Assembly: GCA_019090615.1 (NCBI GenBank)
Contig: JAHRVQ010000091.1
Coordinates: 1 to 64,000, forward strand
Reading direction: 5' to 3'
Length of the DNA: 64,000 bases
DNA from: Pseudomonadales bacterium
Lineage (GTDB): Bacteria; Pseudomonadota; Gammaproteobacteria; Pseudomonadales; Azotimanducaceae
The notes beneath the pieces are model-generated. The model searched no databases. It worked only from the letters and a program-made list of their open reading frames with translations, and was not told the origin of the DNA. Position numbers and translations under genes: made by a program. This document shows, piece by piece, positions 41,126-52,431 of the stretch. Position 1 is the first letter of the stretch. Each line of letters begins with the position of its first letter.

Positions 41126-41773
41126 TCAACAAACATGTATATTCCGCGCAGGCTGATGTTTATGCCCGAGCCCAATTAAATAAAATTCTTTGGACTTACT
41201 TCGCGATGCCTTCGGTTTGAACTGCAAAACCTTGCTAAATCGCTGGCCAAATTCACGACGGATATCATTAATGCCAGCCCCTTCAAAACACTTTGTCACC
41301 AAATTGCCATTTTTCTTCAGTACTTGCTCAGAAAAATGCAATGCCAGTTCGACTAAATAAGCCGATTTCGGCTGATCAATCTGACTCATACCACTTAAGT
41401 TTGGGGCCATGTCAGAAATAACAAGGTCTACGTCTAAGTTGCTGGTCTCGGCCAACAAGGTTTCAAATGGTTCATCCAGGGTAAAATCACCCTGAATAAA
41501 GTGTACGCCTTGCAAAGGGTCCATTGCCAATATATCCAGCGCTATTACCTTGCCCTGATTACCCAGCTTCTGCGTTGCTACCTGACACCAGCCCCCCGGG
41601 GCTGCACCGAGATCGACCACACAACTGCCTCTGGCTAATAGACTAAACTTTGAGTCTATTTCCAGCAATTTAAAACTTGCCCGTGAACGAAAACCCGCCG
41701 CCTGAGCCCGTTTAACATACTCATCATCAATATGATTTTTCAGCCACTGTTGACTAGATTTAGATTTTTTCAT
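41126..41773 (-). CDS. rlmE: 23S rRNA 2'-O-methyltransferase RlmE
   Basis: RlmE (FtsJ/RrmJ) methylates the 2'-OH of U2552 in the 23S A-loop after 50S assembly. The 215-residue Rossmann methyltransferase has the SAM motif VVDLGAAPGGW near residue 57 and DLVISDMAPN near 125. The catalytic Lys-Asp-Lys-Glu set looks complete. It is followed by ftsH after 76 bp and is divergent from yhbY. Confidence 0.96.
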   Translation of the reverse strand: MKKSKSSQQWLKNHIDDEYVKRAQAAGFRSRASFKLLEIDSKFSLLARGSCVVDLGAAPGGWCQVATQKLGNQGKVIALDILAMDPLQGVHFIQGDFTLDEPFETLLAETSNLDVDLVISDMAPNLSGMSQIDQPKSAYLVELALHFSEQVLKKNGNLVTKCFEGAGINDIRREFGQRFSKVLQFKPKASRSKSKEFYLIGLGHKHQPARNIHVC

Positions 41774-41844
41774 TCTTAGAGTATCGAATTTTTATGGTCT
41801 CCGGTAGAATCGCCGCCCCACGATGACCATTCAGTATAGAAATC

Positions 41845-42168
41845 ATGCCAACAAAAATAGCCACTAAATCCCAGCTTAAACGATTTCGTGCCATTGGCCA
41901 TAAATTAAAGCCGATCGTTACATTGGCAGGCAACGGTGTCAGCGATGCAGTGATGAAAGAAATTAATCGTGCGATCGATGATCATGAATTAATTAAAATT
42001 CGAGTCAATGCCGAAAACAGGCAGGACCGCAGCAATCTCATTGCAAAAGTCAGCCAGCTATCTGCTACCGAAATCGTTCAGACCATCGGCAACATTGCAC
42101 TACTCTATAAACCTGCCGTGCAGCCCAACCCAAAATTGTCTAATATTTTGCGCGCTGATGTGCTTTAG
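41845..42168 (+). CDS. yhbY: YhbY family RNA-binding protein
   Basis: A small CRS1-YhbY (CRM) domain protein of 107 residues linked to pre-50S ribosomes. The GNGV-type loop (LAGNGVSDAVMKEINRA) and RVNAENRQDR are conserved. The last 15 residues are a short polar tail. It lies between rlmE and greA as in E. coli, is divergent from rlmE and convergent with greA. Confidence 0.92.
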   Translation: MPTKIATKSQLKRFRAIGHKLKPIVTLAGNGVSDAVMKEINRAIDDHELIKIRVNAENRQDRSNLIAKVSQLSATEIVQTIGNIALLYKPAVQPNPKLSNILRADVL

Positions 42169-42209
42169 CGAAATTATAGATGCTGCATTTTCTCAAGTTA
42201 TAGCTGAAG

Positions 42210-42686
42210 TTATAAATGTTCCACTGAAAATATTTCATATTCAATATCACCACTAGGCGCATTAACTACAACCACATCATCGACAGACTTACCCACTAGC
42301 GCTCTGGCAATGGGCGAATAAATCGAGATTTTATTACTTTTAATATCTGCCTCGTCATCACCGACGATTTGATAGGTAACCTCTTGCTCCGTGTCCAGGT
42401 TCATTAACTTCACGGTAGTACCAAAAATAACCTTTCCGGTGGGCGTGATGGTGGTAACATCGATCACCCGTGCATTGGATAACTTACTCCCTATTTCAAC
42501 AATTCGGCCTTCTATAAAGCCCTGCTCATCCTTAGCATATTGATACTCAGCATTCTCTCTAAGGTCGCCTTGCGCACGCGCTTCAGCAATTGCCTGCACG
42601 ATCCGTGGGCGCTCAACCAATTTGAGATTATCCAACTCGCTACGCAATGCTGCTTCGCCGCCAGCTGTCATTGGAATTTTATCCAT
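42210..42686 (-). CDS. greA: transcription elongation factor GreA
   Basis: GreA rescues backtracked RNA polymerase by stimulating transcript cleavage. The 158 residues form the N-terminal coiled coil with the acidic tip ([15 protein letters not shown]) and the C-terminal FKBP-like domain ending in the [11 protein letters not shown] strand. It follows carB by 43 bp and probably shares the carAB message, an arrangement also seen in Pseudomonas. Confidence 0.97.
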   Translation of the reverse strand: MDKIPMTAGGEAALRSELDNLKLVERPRIVQAIAEARAQGDLRENAEYQYAKDEQGFIEGRIVEIGSKLSNARVIDVTTITPTGKVIFGTTVKLMNLDTEQEVTYQIVGDDEADIKSNKISIYSPIARALVGKSVDDVVVVNAPSGDIEYEIFSVEHL

Positions 42687-42729
42687 AGTTCCTTACCGGG
42701 TAATTTAAATATGCCTGAGTCAGTGTAGA

Positions 42730-45700
42730 TTACACTTGTTTATGGAGATCCTGAAGCCTATACACAGAATAATCCTCGCCATACTTTACTGCTTTAACAC
42801 AGGCACTAGCGCCCGCCATAGTAGTCGCATTATAAACCTTATACTGTAAGGCAGTGCGGCGAATTGCCGCCGAATCTCTAATAGCCTGCTTGCCCTCAGT
42901 AGTATTTACAATGAGATCAACTTCCTGGTTTTTGAGTTTATCGACTATATGTGGCTGACCTTCTAAGACCTTATTAACGGTTTCAACTTCAAGACCGTGC
43001 GCTCTAATTGCTGCCGCAGTACCTCGCGTCGCCAACAACTTAAAGCCTATTTCAATTAAATCACGCGCCACCTGGATCAATTCAACCTTATCAACTTCAC
43101 GTACACTAAGGAATGCTGTACCACCGCTTGGCAAGATATCTCCCGCTGCAATCTGAGACTTTCTATAAGCTTCACTGAATGAATCAGCAACACCCATCAC
43201 TTCACCTGTAGATTTCATTTCAGGCCCAAGGATAGGATCGACGCCGGGGAACTTGCCAAAGGGGAAAACCGCTTCTTTTACGCTAAAATATTTAGGCACC
43301 ACCTCCTGCGTAAAACCCTGCGTTGCAAGGCTTAACCCAGCCATACAACGGGCAGCTATTTTTGCCAATGAAGTACCAATGCACTTGGAGACAAAGGGCA
43401 CGGTTCGAGAGGCCCTTGGGTTTACTTCGATTACATAAATCTGCTCGCCTTGAATCGCCAGCTGCACATTCATTAAACCCACAACCCCTAACTCAAGGGC
43501 CATAGCAGTGACTTGCCTTTTTACTTCCTCGACTACATGAGGCGCCAGATTATAGGGCGGTAGCGAGCATGCCGAATCACCAGAGTGAACTCCAGCCTGC
43601 TCAATATGTTGCATCACCGCACCAATAACAACCTGCTCGCCATCAGAGACGACATCAACATCAACCTCAATCGCCTGATCCAGAAACCGATCCAGTAATA
43701 CTGGCGACTTATCGGAAACCTGCACCGCTTCATGCAAGTAGGTATTAAGTTCGGACTCATCATAGACAATTTCCATCGCCCGCCCGCCCAAGACATAAGA
43801 CGGCCTGACAATAATCGGAAATCCAATACCTGCAGAAGCTTCGATACCGGCTTCAATTGTTTTAACGGTACGATTAGGCGGTTGACGCAAACCCAATCCA
43901 TCGATCATTTGTTGAAAACGCTCACGGTCTTCAGCCCGATCGATGGCATCCGGGGAAGTGCCAATAATTGGTACACCTTCAGCAGCCAGCGCCTGCGCAA
44001 GTTTCAGAGGTGTTTGACCACCAAACTGAACAATGACGCCTTTCGGCTTCTCAAGCTCAACAATGGATAACACATCTTCGAGGGTCAGCGGCTCGAAAAA
44101 CAATCGGTCTGAGGTATCGTAATCGGTCGATACGGTCTCCGGATTACAATTAACCATGATGGTTTCATAGCCATCTTCACGTAACGCCAATGCTGCATGC
44201 ACACAGCAATAATCAAATTCAATACCTTGTCCAATGCGATTAGGTCCACCGCCGAGGACAATAATTTTGTCTCGATCTGTTGGCTCAGCCTCACATTCAG
44301 TATCGTAGGTTGAGTACATATAGGCAGTAGCGGAAGCGAATTCAGCGGCGCAAGTATCAACTCGCCTATATACCGGCCGGATATTCATTTCAAGTCGCCG
44401 AGCACGAAATTCTGATTCACTGACAGACAACAGCTCTGACAGTCTGGAATCTGAAAACCCTTTTTGCTTCAGCTTAAATACTCTGTTCGCCTCCAGGCTT
44501 GCCAAAGAAGTCGCTAACAATCGACTTTCTTCACTAATAATGTCTTCTACCTGCGCTAAAAACCACGGGTCAATACAGGTTAATTCATAGATTTCATCAA
44601 ATTCTAAGCCGAGCCTGAATGCATCAGCTAAATATCGAATACGTTCGGCACCAGCAACTCTAAGTTCCTTGCGAAGAATATTCTCCCAATCAGAATTCGA
44701 TTTATCGATGATTGACGAAAAACCGTTAATATCTACTTCTAACCCTCGTAAGGCCTTTTGCAACGATTCTTGAAAGGTTCGACCAATCGCCATGACTTCA
44801 CCAACAGACTTCATTTGAGTTGTTAGTGAATTATCTGCCTGAGGAAACTTTTCAAAAGTAAAACGAGGAATTTTAGTGACCACATAATCGATAGAGGGCT
44901 CAAATGACGCTGGGGTTACGCCGCCGGTAATATCATTAGACAATTCATCCAGCGTATAACCGATCGCTAGTTTTGCGGCAACTTTAGCAATAGGAAAACC
45001 CGTTGCCTTAGAAGCTAAGGCAGATGAGCGAGAGACTCTGGGATTCATTTCAATCACCACTAACCGACCATCTGCGGGATTAACCGCAAACTGCACATTC
45101 GACCCACCCGTTTCAACACCAATAACGCGTAAAATATCAATCGATGCATTACGCATGATTTGATATTCCTTATCCGTCAGAGTTTGCGCCGGCGCAATAG
45201 TGATTGAATCGCCAGTATGAATGCCCATTGGATCAAAATTTTCAATAGCGCAGACGATAATACAGTTGTCATTTTTATCCCTGACAACTTCCATTTCAAA
45301 TTCTTTCCAGCCCAATAAGGATTCGTCTATCAATAACTCAGTGGTTGGCGAAAGGTCGAGCCCACGGGTACAGATTTCAACAAAATCTTCATGGTTATAA
45401 GCAATACCTCCGCCTGATCCCCCCATAGTAAACGATGGCCGAATCACACAGGGATAACCGAGCGCTGATTGCACCTGTTTTGCTTCTTCCAAAGAATGGG
45501 CAAAAGCTGCTTTCGGCGTTTCCAGACCAATTTCTTTAATGGCCTTATCAAATTTTTGTCGATCTTCAGCTTTGTCGATGGCCTCCTGACTGGCACCTAT
45601 CAACTCAACCGAATATTTTTCAAGCACCCCTTCCCGCGCCAGATCAAGCGTACAATTAAGCGCCGTTTGCCCCCCCATGGTGGGTAATATTGCGTCTGGG

Positions 45701-45945
45701 CGCTCGATGCGAATTATTTTCTCAACAGTTTGCCAGGTGACCGGTTCAATATATGTCGAATCTGCCATTGACGGGTCTGTCATGATTGTCGCTGGATTCG
45801 AATTAACTAAAATAACTCGATAACCTTCTTCTTTTAAAGCCTTACAGGCTTGCGCACCCGAATAATCAAATTCACAGGCCTGACCGATAATAATTGGTCC
45901 TGCACCGATAATCAGTACGCTATTTATATCCGTTCTTTTTGGCAT
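42730..45945 (-). CDS. carB: carbamoyl-phosphate synthase large subunit
   Basis: CarB makes carbamoyl phosphate for arginine and pyrimidines. The 1071-residue protein has two ATP-grasp synthetase halves (about 1-400 and 553-935), an oligomerisation domain between them, and a C-terminal methylglyoxal-synthase-like allosteric domain (about 936-1071) that binds UMP and ornithine in E. coli. Signatures such as [18 protein letters not shown] and [15 protein letters not shown] mark the two halves. The start lies 2 bp from the carA stop. Confidence 0.98.
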   Translation of the reverse strand: MPKRTDINSVLIIGAGPIIIGQACEFDYSGAQACKALKEEGYRVILVNSNPATIMTDPSMADSTYIEPVTWQTVEKIIRIERPDAILPTMGGQTALNCTLDLAREGVLEKYSVELIGASQEAIDKAEDRQKFDKAIKEIGLETPKAAFAHSLEEAKQVQSALGYPCVIRPSFTMGGSGGGIAYNHEDFVEICTRGLDLSPTTELLIDESLLGWKEFEMEVVRDKNDNCIIVCAIENFDPMGIHTGDSITIAPAQTLTDKEYQIMRNASIDILRVIGVETGGSNVQFAVNPADGRLVVIEMNPRVSRSSALASKATGFPIAKVAAKLAIGYTLDELSNDITGGVTPASFEPSIDYVVTKIPRFTFEKFPQADNSLTTQMKSVGEVMAIGRTFQESLQKALRGLEVDINGFSSIIDKSNSDWENILRKELRVAGAERIRYLADAFRLGLEFDEIYELTCIDPWFLAQVEDIISEESRLLATSLASLEANRVFKLKQKGFSDSRLSELLSVSESEFRARRLEMNIRPVYRRVDTCAAEFASATAYMYSTYDTECEAEPTDRDKIIVLGGGPNRIGQGIEFDYCCVHAALALREDGYETIMVNCNPETVSTDYDTSDRLFFEPLTLEDVLSIVELEKPKGVIVQFGGQTPLKLAQALAAEGVPIIGTSPDAIDRAEDRERFQQMIDGLGLRQPPNRTVKTIEAGIEASAGIGFPIIVRPSYVLGGRAMEIVYDESELNTYLHEAVQVSDKSPVLLDRFLDQAIEVDVDVVSDGEQVVIGAVMQHIEQAGVHSGDSACSLPPYNLAPHVVEEVKRQVTAMALELGVVGLMNVQLAIQGEQIYVIEVNPRASRTVPFVSKCIGTSLAKIAARCMAGLSLATQGFTQEVVPKYFSVKEAVFPFGKFPGVDPILGPEMKSTGEVMGVADSFSEAYRKSQIAAGDILPSGGTAFLSVREVDKVELIQVARDLIEIGFKLLATRGTAAAIRAHGLEVETVNKVLEGQPHIVDKLKNQEVDLIVNTTEGKQAIRDSAAIRRTALQYKVYNATTMAGASACVKAVKYGEDYSVYRLQDLHKQV

Positions 45946-45947
45946 AT

Positions 45948-47111
45948 TTAGTTGCTGCCCGTCTTGTTCTTACTCGCCATGGACTGGCGCATCAAGTCAG
46001 TAAAATGATCAAACAATGGGGCTGCATCGTGCGGTCCAGGACTAGCCTCAGGGTGGCCCTGAAAACCAAACGCTGGCTTGTCCAGCAGTCGAATACCTTG
46101 TAATGAATCATCAAATAACGACCTATGTGTCACCTCAATACTAGCAGGCAACATACTATCGTCTAAACAAAACCCATGATTCTGACTGGTAATCAAGACA
46201 GTCTCATCCTTCAGGTTCTTAACCGGGTGGTTCGCGCCGTGATGACCATGACCCATTTTTTTTGTCTTCATGCCAGCTGCCAGGCCCAACAACTGTAGAC
46301 CTAAACAGATCCCAAAAATGGGCACCTGGGTCTGCAATATTTGCGCTATTGCACTAATCGCATAATCACAGGGCTCTGGGTCACCTGGACCATTAGAAAG
46401 AAAAACGCCATCTGGGTTTAACTCTAACACGTCCGCCGCTGGCGTCTCTGCCGGCACTACCGTGATCCGACAGCCACGGTCCACTAGCATTCTCAGGATA
46501 TTGCGCTTTACACCAAAATCATAGGCCACCACATGAAACTCTGAATCATCAAGGGCGCTATATCCTTCACCTATTCGCCAACTACCTTCGCGCCATTGAT
46601 AGTTTTTACCGGTTGTAACCTCCCTGGCCAAATCCATGCCTTTCAGGCCAGTTGAGTCTCGCGCTAGCTGAACTGCGTTTTTAATCTCAGCTGCGGATAG
46701 ATTTTCTGCAGCGACAATGCAACCCTTGAGTGCACCTTGCTGACGTAATAAACGAGTCAACTTACGGGTGTTAATATCAGCAATGGCAACGATACCACGA
46801 CGCACCAAATAGTCTGGCAGTGTTTCCTGCTGACGCCAATTATTTGCCAGCAACGGCAAATCCCTGATAACCAGGCCTGCGGCCCAAATACCAGACGACT
46901 CTTCATCTTCTGTGTTTACACCGGTGTTGCCAATATGTGGATGAGTCAGGGTGATAATTTGCTTAGCGTAGGAAGGATCAGTCAATATTTCCTGATAACC
47001 TGTCATCGCTGTATTGAATACCACTTCACCAACAGAACTACCAATGGCACCAATAGATGCACCCTCGAACAACTCACCGTTCTCAAGTGCAAGTACTGCT
47101 CTACTGGTCAA
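45948..47111 (-). CDS. carA: carbamoyl-phosphate synthase small subunit
   Basis: CarA is the glutaminase subunit that feeds ammonia to CarB. The 387 residues comprise the N-terminal CPSase small domain and a class I glutamine amidotransferase domain. The catalytic Cys is in [10 protein letters not shown] near residue 270, and the His/Glu pair in [11 protein letters not shown]. The start is a TTG at 47109-47111, supported by GGAG seven bases upstream and by alignment of the first residues with the family. A strong terminator separates it from dapB, so carAB has its own promoter. No arginine or pyrimidine leader was recognised in the spacer. Confidence 0.97.
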   Translation of the reverse strand: MTSRAVLALENGELFEGASIGAIGSSVGEVVFNTAMTGYQEILTDPSYAKQIITLTHPHIGNTGVNTEDEESSGIWAAGLVIRDLPLLANNWRQQETLPDYLVRRGIVAIADINTRKLTRLLRQQGALKGCIVAAENLSAAEIKNAVQLARDSTGLKGMDLAREVTTGKNYQWREGSWRIGEGYSALDDSEFHVVAYDFGVKRNILRMLVDRGCRITVVPAETPAADVLELNPDGVFLSNGPGDPEPCDYAISAIAQILQTQVPIFGICLGLQLLGLAAGMKTKKMGHGHHGANHPVKNLKDETVLITSQNHGFCLDDSMLPASIEVTHRSLFDDSLQGIRLLDKPAFGFQGHPEASPGPHDAAPLFDHFTDLMRQSMASKNKTGSN

Positions 47112-47180
47112 GATTTATCTCCATTAGAAATCGAACATTAATATAACGCGGCCCAGTTTCAGGCTGACAAAGTCAGATCG

Positions 47181-47216
47181 AAAAAAAGCGAGATGGAATT
47201 GCTCCTATCTCGCTTT
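47181..47216 (-). terminator. intrinsic terminator between dapB and carA
   Basis: AAAGCGAGAT (47185-47194) and ATCTCGCTTT (47207-47216) form a perfect 10-bp stem with a 12-base loop, followed on the minus strand by seven U residues. It ends the dnaJ-dapB side transcript about 100 bp after the dapB stop. Confidence 0.9.
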
Positions 47217-47319
47217 CAACTGACTGGTTCCGCTGGTTGTCATTGGCGCGACATTCTAGTGGAAGCTGCGTCGAAGTGCTATAGCCATTACGCAGAAAAT
47301 AGTCAGACCTAATAATTAA

Positions 47320-48135
47320 TTACAGGCTAATTTTTTTCAGCTGTAACACGTCCTGCATATCGAATAAGCCAGCACTCTGATTAGCTACCCATAGCGCTGA
47401 CCTAACCGCCCCTTGAGAAAAGTTTGACCGGCTCTGGGCACGGTGGGTTATTTCAACCCGCTCGCCAGTAGCGGCAAACATAACAGTATGTTCACCAATA
47501 ATATCTCCGCCACGAATGGTGGAAAAACCAATAGTTTTCTGATCACGCACACCAGTGACACCTTCTCGACCGTAGATCGCCACGCTATCAAGGTCTCGAT
47601 CCAATGTACTGGCCAAGATTTGGCCCATTTTCAATGCCGTACCCGATGGCGCATCAACTTTATTTCGATGATGTGCTTCAGTAATTTCGATATCCACATC
47701 ATCACCAAATATTTGCGCAGCAATTTCCAGTAGTTTAAACGTCGCATTAACACCCACACTATAATTAGGCGCAAAGACCACTGCCATTGATGTAGATAGT
47801 TCCTGCAGACGATTGACCTGCTGGTTATCTAGCCCAGTTGTTCCAATCACCATCTTTTTGTTTTTGGCAGCACAGATTTCTATATTTTGAACTGTGGCTT
47901 CCGCAACAGAAAAGTCAATAAGCACATCAAACTCATCCGTCACCTCATTAAGGTCCGCCGAAATAGGAACACCCAATGCACCAATACCCGCAACCTCTCC
48001 CACATCAGCGCCAATAAGCGAGCTTTCTGGGCGTTCAATAGCAGCGGTTATTTTTAGACCCTCGGTCTCACTTATAGTGGTCACCAGGGTTTTTCCCATT
48101 CGGCCCGCTGCGCCAGTAATGGCAATATTGGTCAT
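47320..48135 (-). CDS. dapB: 4-hydroxy-tetrahydrodipicolinate reductase
   Basis: DapB is the second committed enzyme of the diaminopimelate/lysine pathway. The 271 residues show the N-terminal dinucleotide motif ITGAAGRMG and the catalytic segment EAHHRNKVDAPSGTA near residue 155. The ATG at 48135 is preferred over a TTG two codons upstream. dapB follows dnaJ as in Pseudomonas, but with a 168-bp spacer that holds two tandem-repeat arrays. Confidence 0.97.
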   Translation of the reverse strand: MTNIAITGAAGRMGKTLVTTISETEGLKITAAIERPESSLIGADVGEVAGIGALGVPISADLNEVTDEFDVLIDFSVAEATVQNIEICAAKNKKMVIGTTGLDNQQVNRLQELSTSMAVVFAPNYSVGVNATFKLLEIAAQIFGDDVDIEITEAHHRNKVDAPSGTALKMGQILASTLDRDLDSVAIYGREGVTGVRDQKTIGFSTIRGGDIIGEHTVMFAATGERVEITHRAQSRSNFSQGAVRSALWVANQSAGLFDMQDVLQLKKISL

Positions 48136-48148
48136 AATCAATCAGCCT

Positions 48149-48186
48149 GTTTTTGGTTTGCGTTTTTGGCTTACGTTTTGGCTTAC
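48149..48186. repeat. 13-bp tandem array x3 upstream of dapB
   Basis: Units GTTTTTGGTTTGC, GTTTTTGGCTTAC and GTTTTGGCTTAC follow each other directly, ending 14 bp before the dapB start. The array could affect translation or transcription of dapB if its copy number varies. Confidence 0.75.
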
Positions 48187-48258
48187 ATAGCAGAATAACA
48201 GGGCGCAAAATTACTGAGCACCCAGAGCAAATGCAAGTTGCCCTCAACTTAAGCCCTA

Positions 48259-48322
48259 ATTAGACATCGTATTATTTAGACACGGTATCAATTAGACATT
48301 GTATTAATTAGACATTGTATCA
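48259..48322. repeat. 16-bp tandem array x4 over the dnaJ 3' end
   Basis: Four 16-bp units (48259-48274, 48275-48290, 48291-48306, 48307-48322) share the core TTAGACAYBGTATYA. The rightmost encodes the last five residues of DnaJ (DTMSN) and its neighbour supplies the TAA stop. The other two lie downstream, so the gene end has been copied in tandem. Confidence 0.9.
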
Positions 48323-49425
48323 AAAAAACTTTTGACGCTACCAAACCAGTTGGTTCGTTTTGGAGATTGTTTGTCGTCCGACTGGCCATCAAATTCTTTT
48401 AATAATTCTTTTTGTTTTTTGCTCAATCCAACAGGTGTTTCCACCGCCACTCGACAATATAGATCGCCGATACCACCGCCACGAATTTGCGTAACGTTAA
48501 CGCCTTTACCACGTAGACGAAACAACTTACCCGTCTGGGTTTCAGATGGAATTTTAAGATTCACCCGACCATCAAGCGTAGGTACTTCAAGCTCGCCACC
48601 CAATGCCGCGTCAACAAAACTAATGGGCACTTCACAATACAGATGTTCGCCTTCACGAGTGAAGATTTTATGATCACGCACATTCACCTGCACATATAAG
48701 TCGCCTGCTGGGCCACCATTTGCACCCGCTTCGCCCTGACCGTTCAACCGAATCCGATCGCCAGTATCCACACCCGGCGGAATTTTCACCGACAATGTTT
48801 TACGTTCCTCGGTTCGACCCTGGCCTCTACATTTACCACAGGGATCAGAAATCATCTTGCCATTGCCGCGACATCTGGGACAGGTTTGCTGAATTGAGAA
48901 AAACCCCTGTCGAGCTGTTACCTGACCTACCCCTGCACACTGGACACAATCGATGGGCGCAGTACCCTTTTTTGCCCCAGAACCGAGGCATTCCATACAT
49001 TCAACCAGGGTCGGAATTTTAATCTTCGGATTGGTTCCCCTAACGGCCTCTTCCAGGTCCAGATCAAGTACATATTTTAAATCAGAACCACGCTGTACCT
49101 GACGACCACCGCCTCTGCCACCGGTAAAAATATCGCCGAATACATCTTCGAATATCGACCCAAAATTGCCCCCAGACTGGAAACCACCACCGCCACCACC
49201 TTCAAACGCCGCATGACCAAATTGATCATAGGTACCGCGCTTTTCTTTATCGGTTAATATTTCAGCGGCCTCACTGGCTTCCTTAAACATTTCCTCTGCA
49301 TTAGCATCATCTGGATTACGATCCGGATGATATTTCATCGCCAGGCGTCGATATGCCTTTTTGATTTCTTTCTCGGTAGAACTCCGAGAAACACCCAATA
49401 CCTCGTAGTAATCTTTTTTAGCCAT
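48304..49425 (-). CDS. dnaJ: chaperone protein DnaJ
   Basis: DnaJ stimulates DnaK ATPase and delivers substrates. Domain order: J domain with HPD in YHPDRNPDD (residues 1-70), a Gly/Phe-rich linker, four CxxCxGxG zinc motifs (variants [32 protein letters not shown]), then the C-terminal substrate domains. The start is ATG 49425 ([11 protein letters not shown]); the longer frame from 49473 lacks family support. Its 3' end lies in a 16-bp tandem array. Confidence 0.97.
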   Translation of the reverse strand: MAKKDYYEVLGVSRSSTEKEIKKAYRRLAMKYHPDRNPDDANAEEMFKEASEAAEILTDKEKRGTYDQFGHAAFEGGGGGGFQSGGNFGSIFEDVFGDIFTGGRGGGRQVQRGSDLKYVLDLDLEEAVRGTNPKIKIPTLVECMECLGSGAKKGTAPIDCVQCAGVGQVTARQGFFSIQQTCPRCRGNGKMISDPCGKCRGQGRTEERKTLSVKIPPGVDTGDRIRLNGQGEAGANGGPAGDLYVQVNVRDHKIFTREGEHLYCEVPISFVDAALGGELEVPTLDGRVNLKIPSETQTGKLFRLRGKGVNVTQIRGGGIGDLYCRVAVETPVGLSKKQKELLKEFDGQSDDKQSPKRTNWFGSVKSFFDTMSN

Positions 49426-49565
49426 GGTCTCAAATACACAAAAACCGGAAATATCCCGGTAGTTAATCGTCAAACTGACCCGCTGCCAGCTTATCTGTTT
49501 TTTAGCTAAGGCTAATAGAAGGACACATTTGCCCTTCTGTTAGCACCTAACTGTAGGCCTTGCCT

Positions 49566-51497
49566 TTATTTATCGTCCTTCACTTCTTCAAACTCAGCGT
49601 CAACAGCATCTGGGTCGACATTCTGCCCAGCCTGCTCCTCGCCAGCCGCACCAGCACCACCAGCAGCTTCAGCCTGTGCCGCCTGCTCGGCATACATACG
49701 CTCTGCCAAACCAGCAGATGCGGTAGTTAATGCCAGGGTCTTGGCTTCAATTTCTTCTTTGTCACTACCCTTTAACGCTTCTTCGAGTTCTGTTATTGCA
49801 GACTCAATGCTTTGTTTTTCTTCATCACTCACCTCGGATGCTTCTTCGAGAGTCTTACGGGTCGCGTGAATCATGCCATCAGCCTGATTACGAACAGTGA
49901 TTAGCTCTTCGAATTTTTGATCTTCCTCAGCATTCGCCTCGGCATCCTTTACCATTGTTTCGATCTCTTCATCGGATAACCCTGAGGACGCCTTGATAAC
50001 GATAGATTGTTCTTTGCCCGTTGCCTTATCCTTCGCAGAAACATTAAGGATACCGTTAGCATCTAAATCAAAACTGACTTCAATCTGTGGTGTGCCGCGT
50101 GGCGCAGGCGGAATATTTGATAGATCAAACCGTCCCAGAGACTTATTCTGCGTCGCCTGTTTACGCTCGCCCTGCATTACATGAATGGTAACCGCTGGCT
50201 GGCTATCTTCTGCGGTAGAAAATGTCTGCGATTTTTTAGTGGGTATCGTGGTATTTTTATCAATCAAATTACTCATCACACCCCCCATAGTCTCAATACC
50301 CAGAGATAGTGGTGTAACATCAAGCAACAACACATCTTTTACATCACCAGATAACACGGCAGCCTGAATGGACGCACCCAGTGCAACTGCTTCGTCTGGA
50401 TTAACATCTTTGCGAGAATCTTTACCAAAAAACTCACTGACCTTTTTCTGCACCAGTGGCATTCGGGTTTGACCGCCAACCAAAATAATATCATCTATTT
50501 CAGACACGCCTACATCTGCATCTTTCATCGCAATACGTAGTGGCTCAAGAGTACGATCTACCAGGTCTTCAACCAAAGACTCAAGTTTAGCCTGAGTCAC
50601 CTTGATAACCAGGTGCTTAGGGCCAGACGCGTCTGCTGTAATATAGGGCAGGTTAACTTCAGTTTGCTGGCTGGTAGAAAGCTCAATCTTGGCTTTTTCA
50701 GCCGCTTCTTTTAATCGTTGCAAGGCCAGCGGGTCATTATGCAGGTCCATGCCTTCCTGAGATTTAAACTCTTCAGCAAGATAGTCAATAAGCCGTAGAT
50801 CGAAATCTTCACCGCCAAGAAATGTATCACCGTTAGTGGACAGCACTTCAAATTGCGTCTCACCATCTACATCGGCAATTTCAATAACGGAAATATCAAA
50901 AGTACCACCGCCAAGGTCATAAACAGCAATAGTGGAATCGCCTTTTGCCTTGTCCATGCCATAAGCCAGTGCAGCAGCGGTGGGCTCATTAATAATACGT
51001 TTGACATCAAGACCGGCAATTTTACCCGCATCTTTGGTTGCCTGACGTTGAGAATCATTAAAATAGGCAGGTACTGTAATAACTGCTTCGGTCACTTCTT
51101 CACCAAGATAATCTTCAGCAGTTTTTTTCATTTTTGCAAGAATTTGCGCCGAAACCTGAGGCGGCGCCATGTTTTCGCCTTTCACTTCAACCCAGGCATC
51201 ACCATTACTTGCTTTAGCAATTTTATAAGGCACCATTTTAATATCGCGCTGAACAACATCATCTTCAAATCGGCGGCCGATCAGTCGCTTAACTGCAAAC
51301 AGCGTATTTTCTGGGTTAGTAACAGCCTGGCGTTTCGCCGCCTGGCCTACCAGAATTTCGTCGTCTTCAGCATAACCTACTATGGAAGGTGTAGTTCTAT
51401 CACCCTCAGCGTTTTCAATGATTTTTGGTGCATTGCCTTCTAAAAATGCCACACAAGAGTTTGTTGTGCCCAGATCGATGCCGATTATTTTACCCAT
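49566..51497 (-). CDS. dnaK: chaperone protein DnaK
   Basis: DnaK is the Hsp70 chaperone. The protein (643 residues from the chosen start) has the nucleotide-binding domain with [12 protein letters not shown] at the N-terminus and [12 protein letters not shown] near residue 193. The substrate domain and helical lid follow, with the acidic tail ending [12 protein letters not shown] 51497 (MGKIIGID) has GGAG upstream; the frame extending to 51512 uses codons that overlap this Shine-Dalgarno. A sigma32-like promoter lies in the 128-bp spacer behind grpE, so dnaK can be transcribed separately. Confidence 0.98.
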   Translation of the reverse strand: MGKIIGIDLGTTNSCVAFLEGNAPKIIENAEGDRTTPSIVGYAEDDEILVGQAAKRQAVTNPENTLFAVKRLIGRRFEDDVVQRDIKMVPYKIAKASNGDAWVEVKGENMAPPQVSAQILAKMKKTAEDYLGEEVTEAVITVPAYFNDSQRQATKDAGKIAGLDVKRIINEPTAAALAYGMDKAKGDSTIAVYDLGGGTFDISVIEIADVDGETQFEVLSTNGDTFLGGEDFDLRLIDYLAEEFKSQEGMDLHNDPLALQRLKEAAEKAKIELSTSQQTEVNLPYITADASGPKHLVIKVTQAKLESLVEDLVDRTLEPLRIAMKDADVGVSEIDDIILVGGQTRMPLVQKKVSEFFGKDSRKDVNPDEAVALGASIQAAVLSGDVKDVLLLDVTPLSLGIETMGGVMSNLIDKNTTIPTKKSQTFSTAEDSQPAVTIHVMQGERKQATQNKSLGRFDLSNIPPAPRGTPQIEVSFDLDANGILNVSAKDKATGKEQSIVIKASSGLSDEEIETMVKDAEANAEEDQKFEELITVRNQADGMIHATRKTLEEASEVSDEEKQSIESAITELEEALKGSDKEEIEAKTLALTTASAGLAERMYAEQAAQAEAAGGAGAAGEEQAGQNVDPDAVDAEFEEVKDDK

Positions 51498-51565
51498 TTT
51501 TCTCGTCTCCAATGCTTCTACTAAACCAGCTTTAGCTGCTGGTAATTATGCGTTAATTCGTGCCT

Positions 51566-51594
51566 TATATAGGCTCAATAAATGTCAATTCAAG
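51566..51594 (-). promoter_or_regulatory. sigma32-like promoter ahead of dnaK
   Basis: On the minus strand CTTGAA (51589-51594) is followed after 15 bases by CCTATATA (51566-51573). The -35 element matches the heat-shock consensus fully; the -10 (CCCCATNTA) matches partly. The same bases also allow a sigma70 reading, TTGAAT-N16-TATATA. Confidence 0.55.
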
Positions 51595-51625
51595 CGTAAA
51601 GTGCCATTAAAATATTGCCATTTTC

Positions 51626-52327
51626 TCAGGCAGTTTCATCAATTTTGGGTGAACTCTTACTCACCATTACCATTGCCGGGCGAATCAGCCTGCCTTTTAA
51701 AGAATAACCCTTCTGAATGACCGCAATCACAGAATTGGGTTCGACTTCAGGATTCTCAACCATGGACATCGCCTGATGTACATTAGGGTCAAAAGGTTCA
51801 CCCATCGGATCAATCACTTCAACACCTTCTTTAATTAAGATATCTACCAGCATTTTCTGACATAAGCCGACCCCTTCAACAATAGCTTTATTGTTCTCAT
51901 CAGCCGACTGCTGGGCGGACTCAACGGCTTTTTCAAGGCTATCAACCACTGGCAAAATATTTTGTAGCAGCTTTTCAATGCCAAATTTATGGGCTTTTTC
52001 CAGGTCTTTGGAAGCTCGGCGCCGAACATTCTGCATCTCTGCTTCTGCCCTTAAAGCCATATCCTTGTAATTAGCCACGTCCACTGACGCTTTCTCCAAC
52101 GCTGCCTGAAGCTCAGCAATATTGGCTGACCCATCTATAGGCGTATCTCCGGCTTGTGCAACGCTTTCAGCATCTACTTCGCTATCTACTTTTGCTGATT
52201 CAAGAACTTCCGCGTCGCTAGCTTCCTGCTCAGCATCAAGAAGCTCTCCTTCGAGTGGTGATTCTGCATCTGAAGTTGTTTTTTCAGCACCATTCTCCGT
52301 CGAATTCTGGTCTTCCGATTTTGGCAT
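51626..52327 (-). CDS. grpE: nucleotide exchange factor GrpE
   Basis: GrpE exchanges ADP on DnaK and acts as a thermosensor. The 233-residue protein has an acidic, low-complexity N-terminal region of about 75 residues, a long coiled coil, and the C-terminal beta domain with the signature EGVEVIDPMGEPFDPNVHQA. The N-terminal acidic extension makes it longer than E. coli GrpE (197 residues). A sigma32 promoter lies 54-80 bp upstream. It is separated from hrcA by 104 bp. Confidence 0.96.
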   Translation of the reverse strand: MPKSEDQNSTENGAEKTTSDAESPLEGELLDAEQEASDAEVLESAKVDSEVDAESVAQAGDTPIDGSANIAELQAALEKASVDVANYKDMALRAEAEMQNVRRRASKDLEKAHKFGIEKLLQNILPVVDSLEKAVESAQQSADENNKAIVEGVGLCQKMLVDILIKEGVEVIDPMGEPFDPNVHQAMSMVENPEVEPNSVIAVIQKGYSLKGRLIRPAMVMVSKSSPKIDETA

Positions 52328-52377
52328 TTAATCCAGCTCCAGGCCGTATTCAGACCTTTACAACATAGGTGGAGGAA

Positions 52378-52407
52378 TATATGGGGATTACCCCCACATC
52401 ATTCAAG
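52378..52407 (-). promoter_or_regulatory. sigma32 heat-shock promoter of grpE
   Basis: On the minus strand CCCTTGAA is followed, 15 bases after CTTGAA (52402-52407), by CCCCATATA (52378-52386). Both elements match the RpoH consensus (CTTGAA, CCCCATNTA). Transcription would begin near 52370, about 45 bases before the grpE ATG. No CIRCE inverted repeat accompanies it, although hrcA is next door. Confidence 0.85.
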
Positions 52408-52431
52408 GGCATAGTATTAGATAGCTGAAGA

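Noticed and set aside
47120-47320. Arginine/pyrimidine attenuator ahead of carA
   Set aside because: The only strong hairpin is the dapB terminator; no leader peptide or PyrR/ArgR-type element was recognisable by eye.
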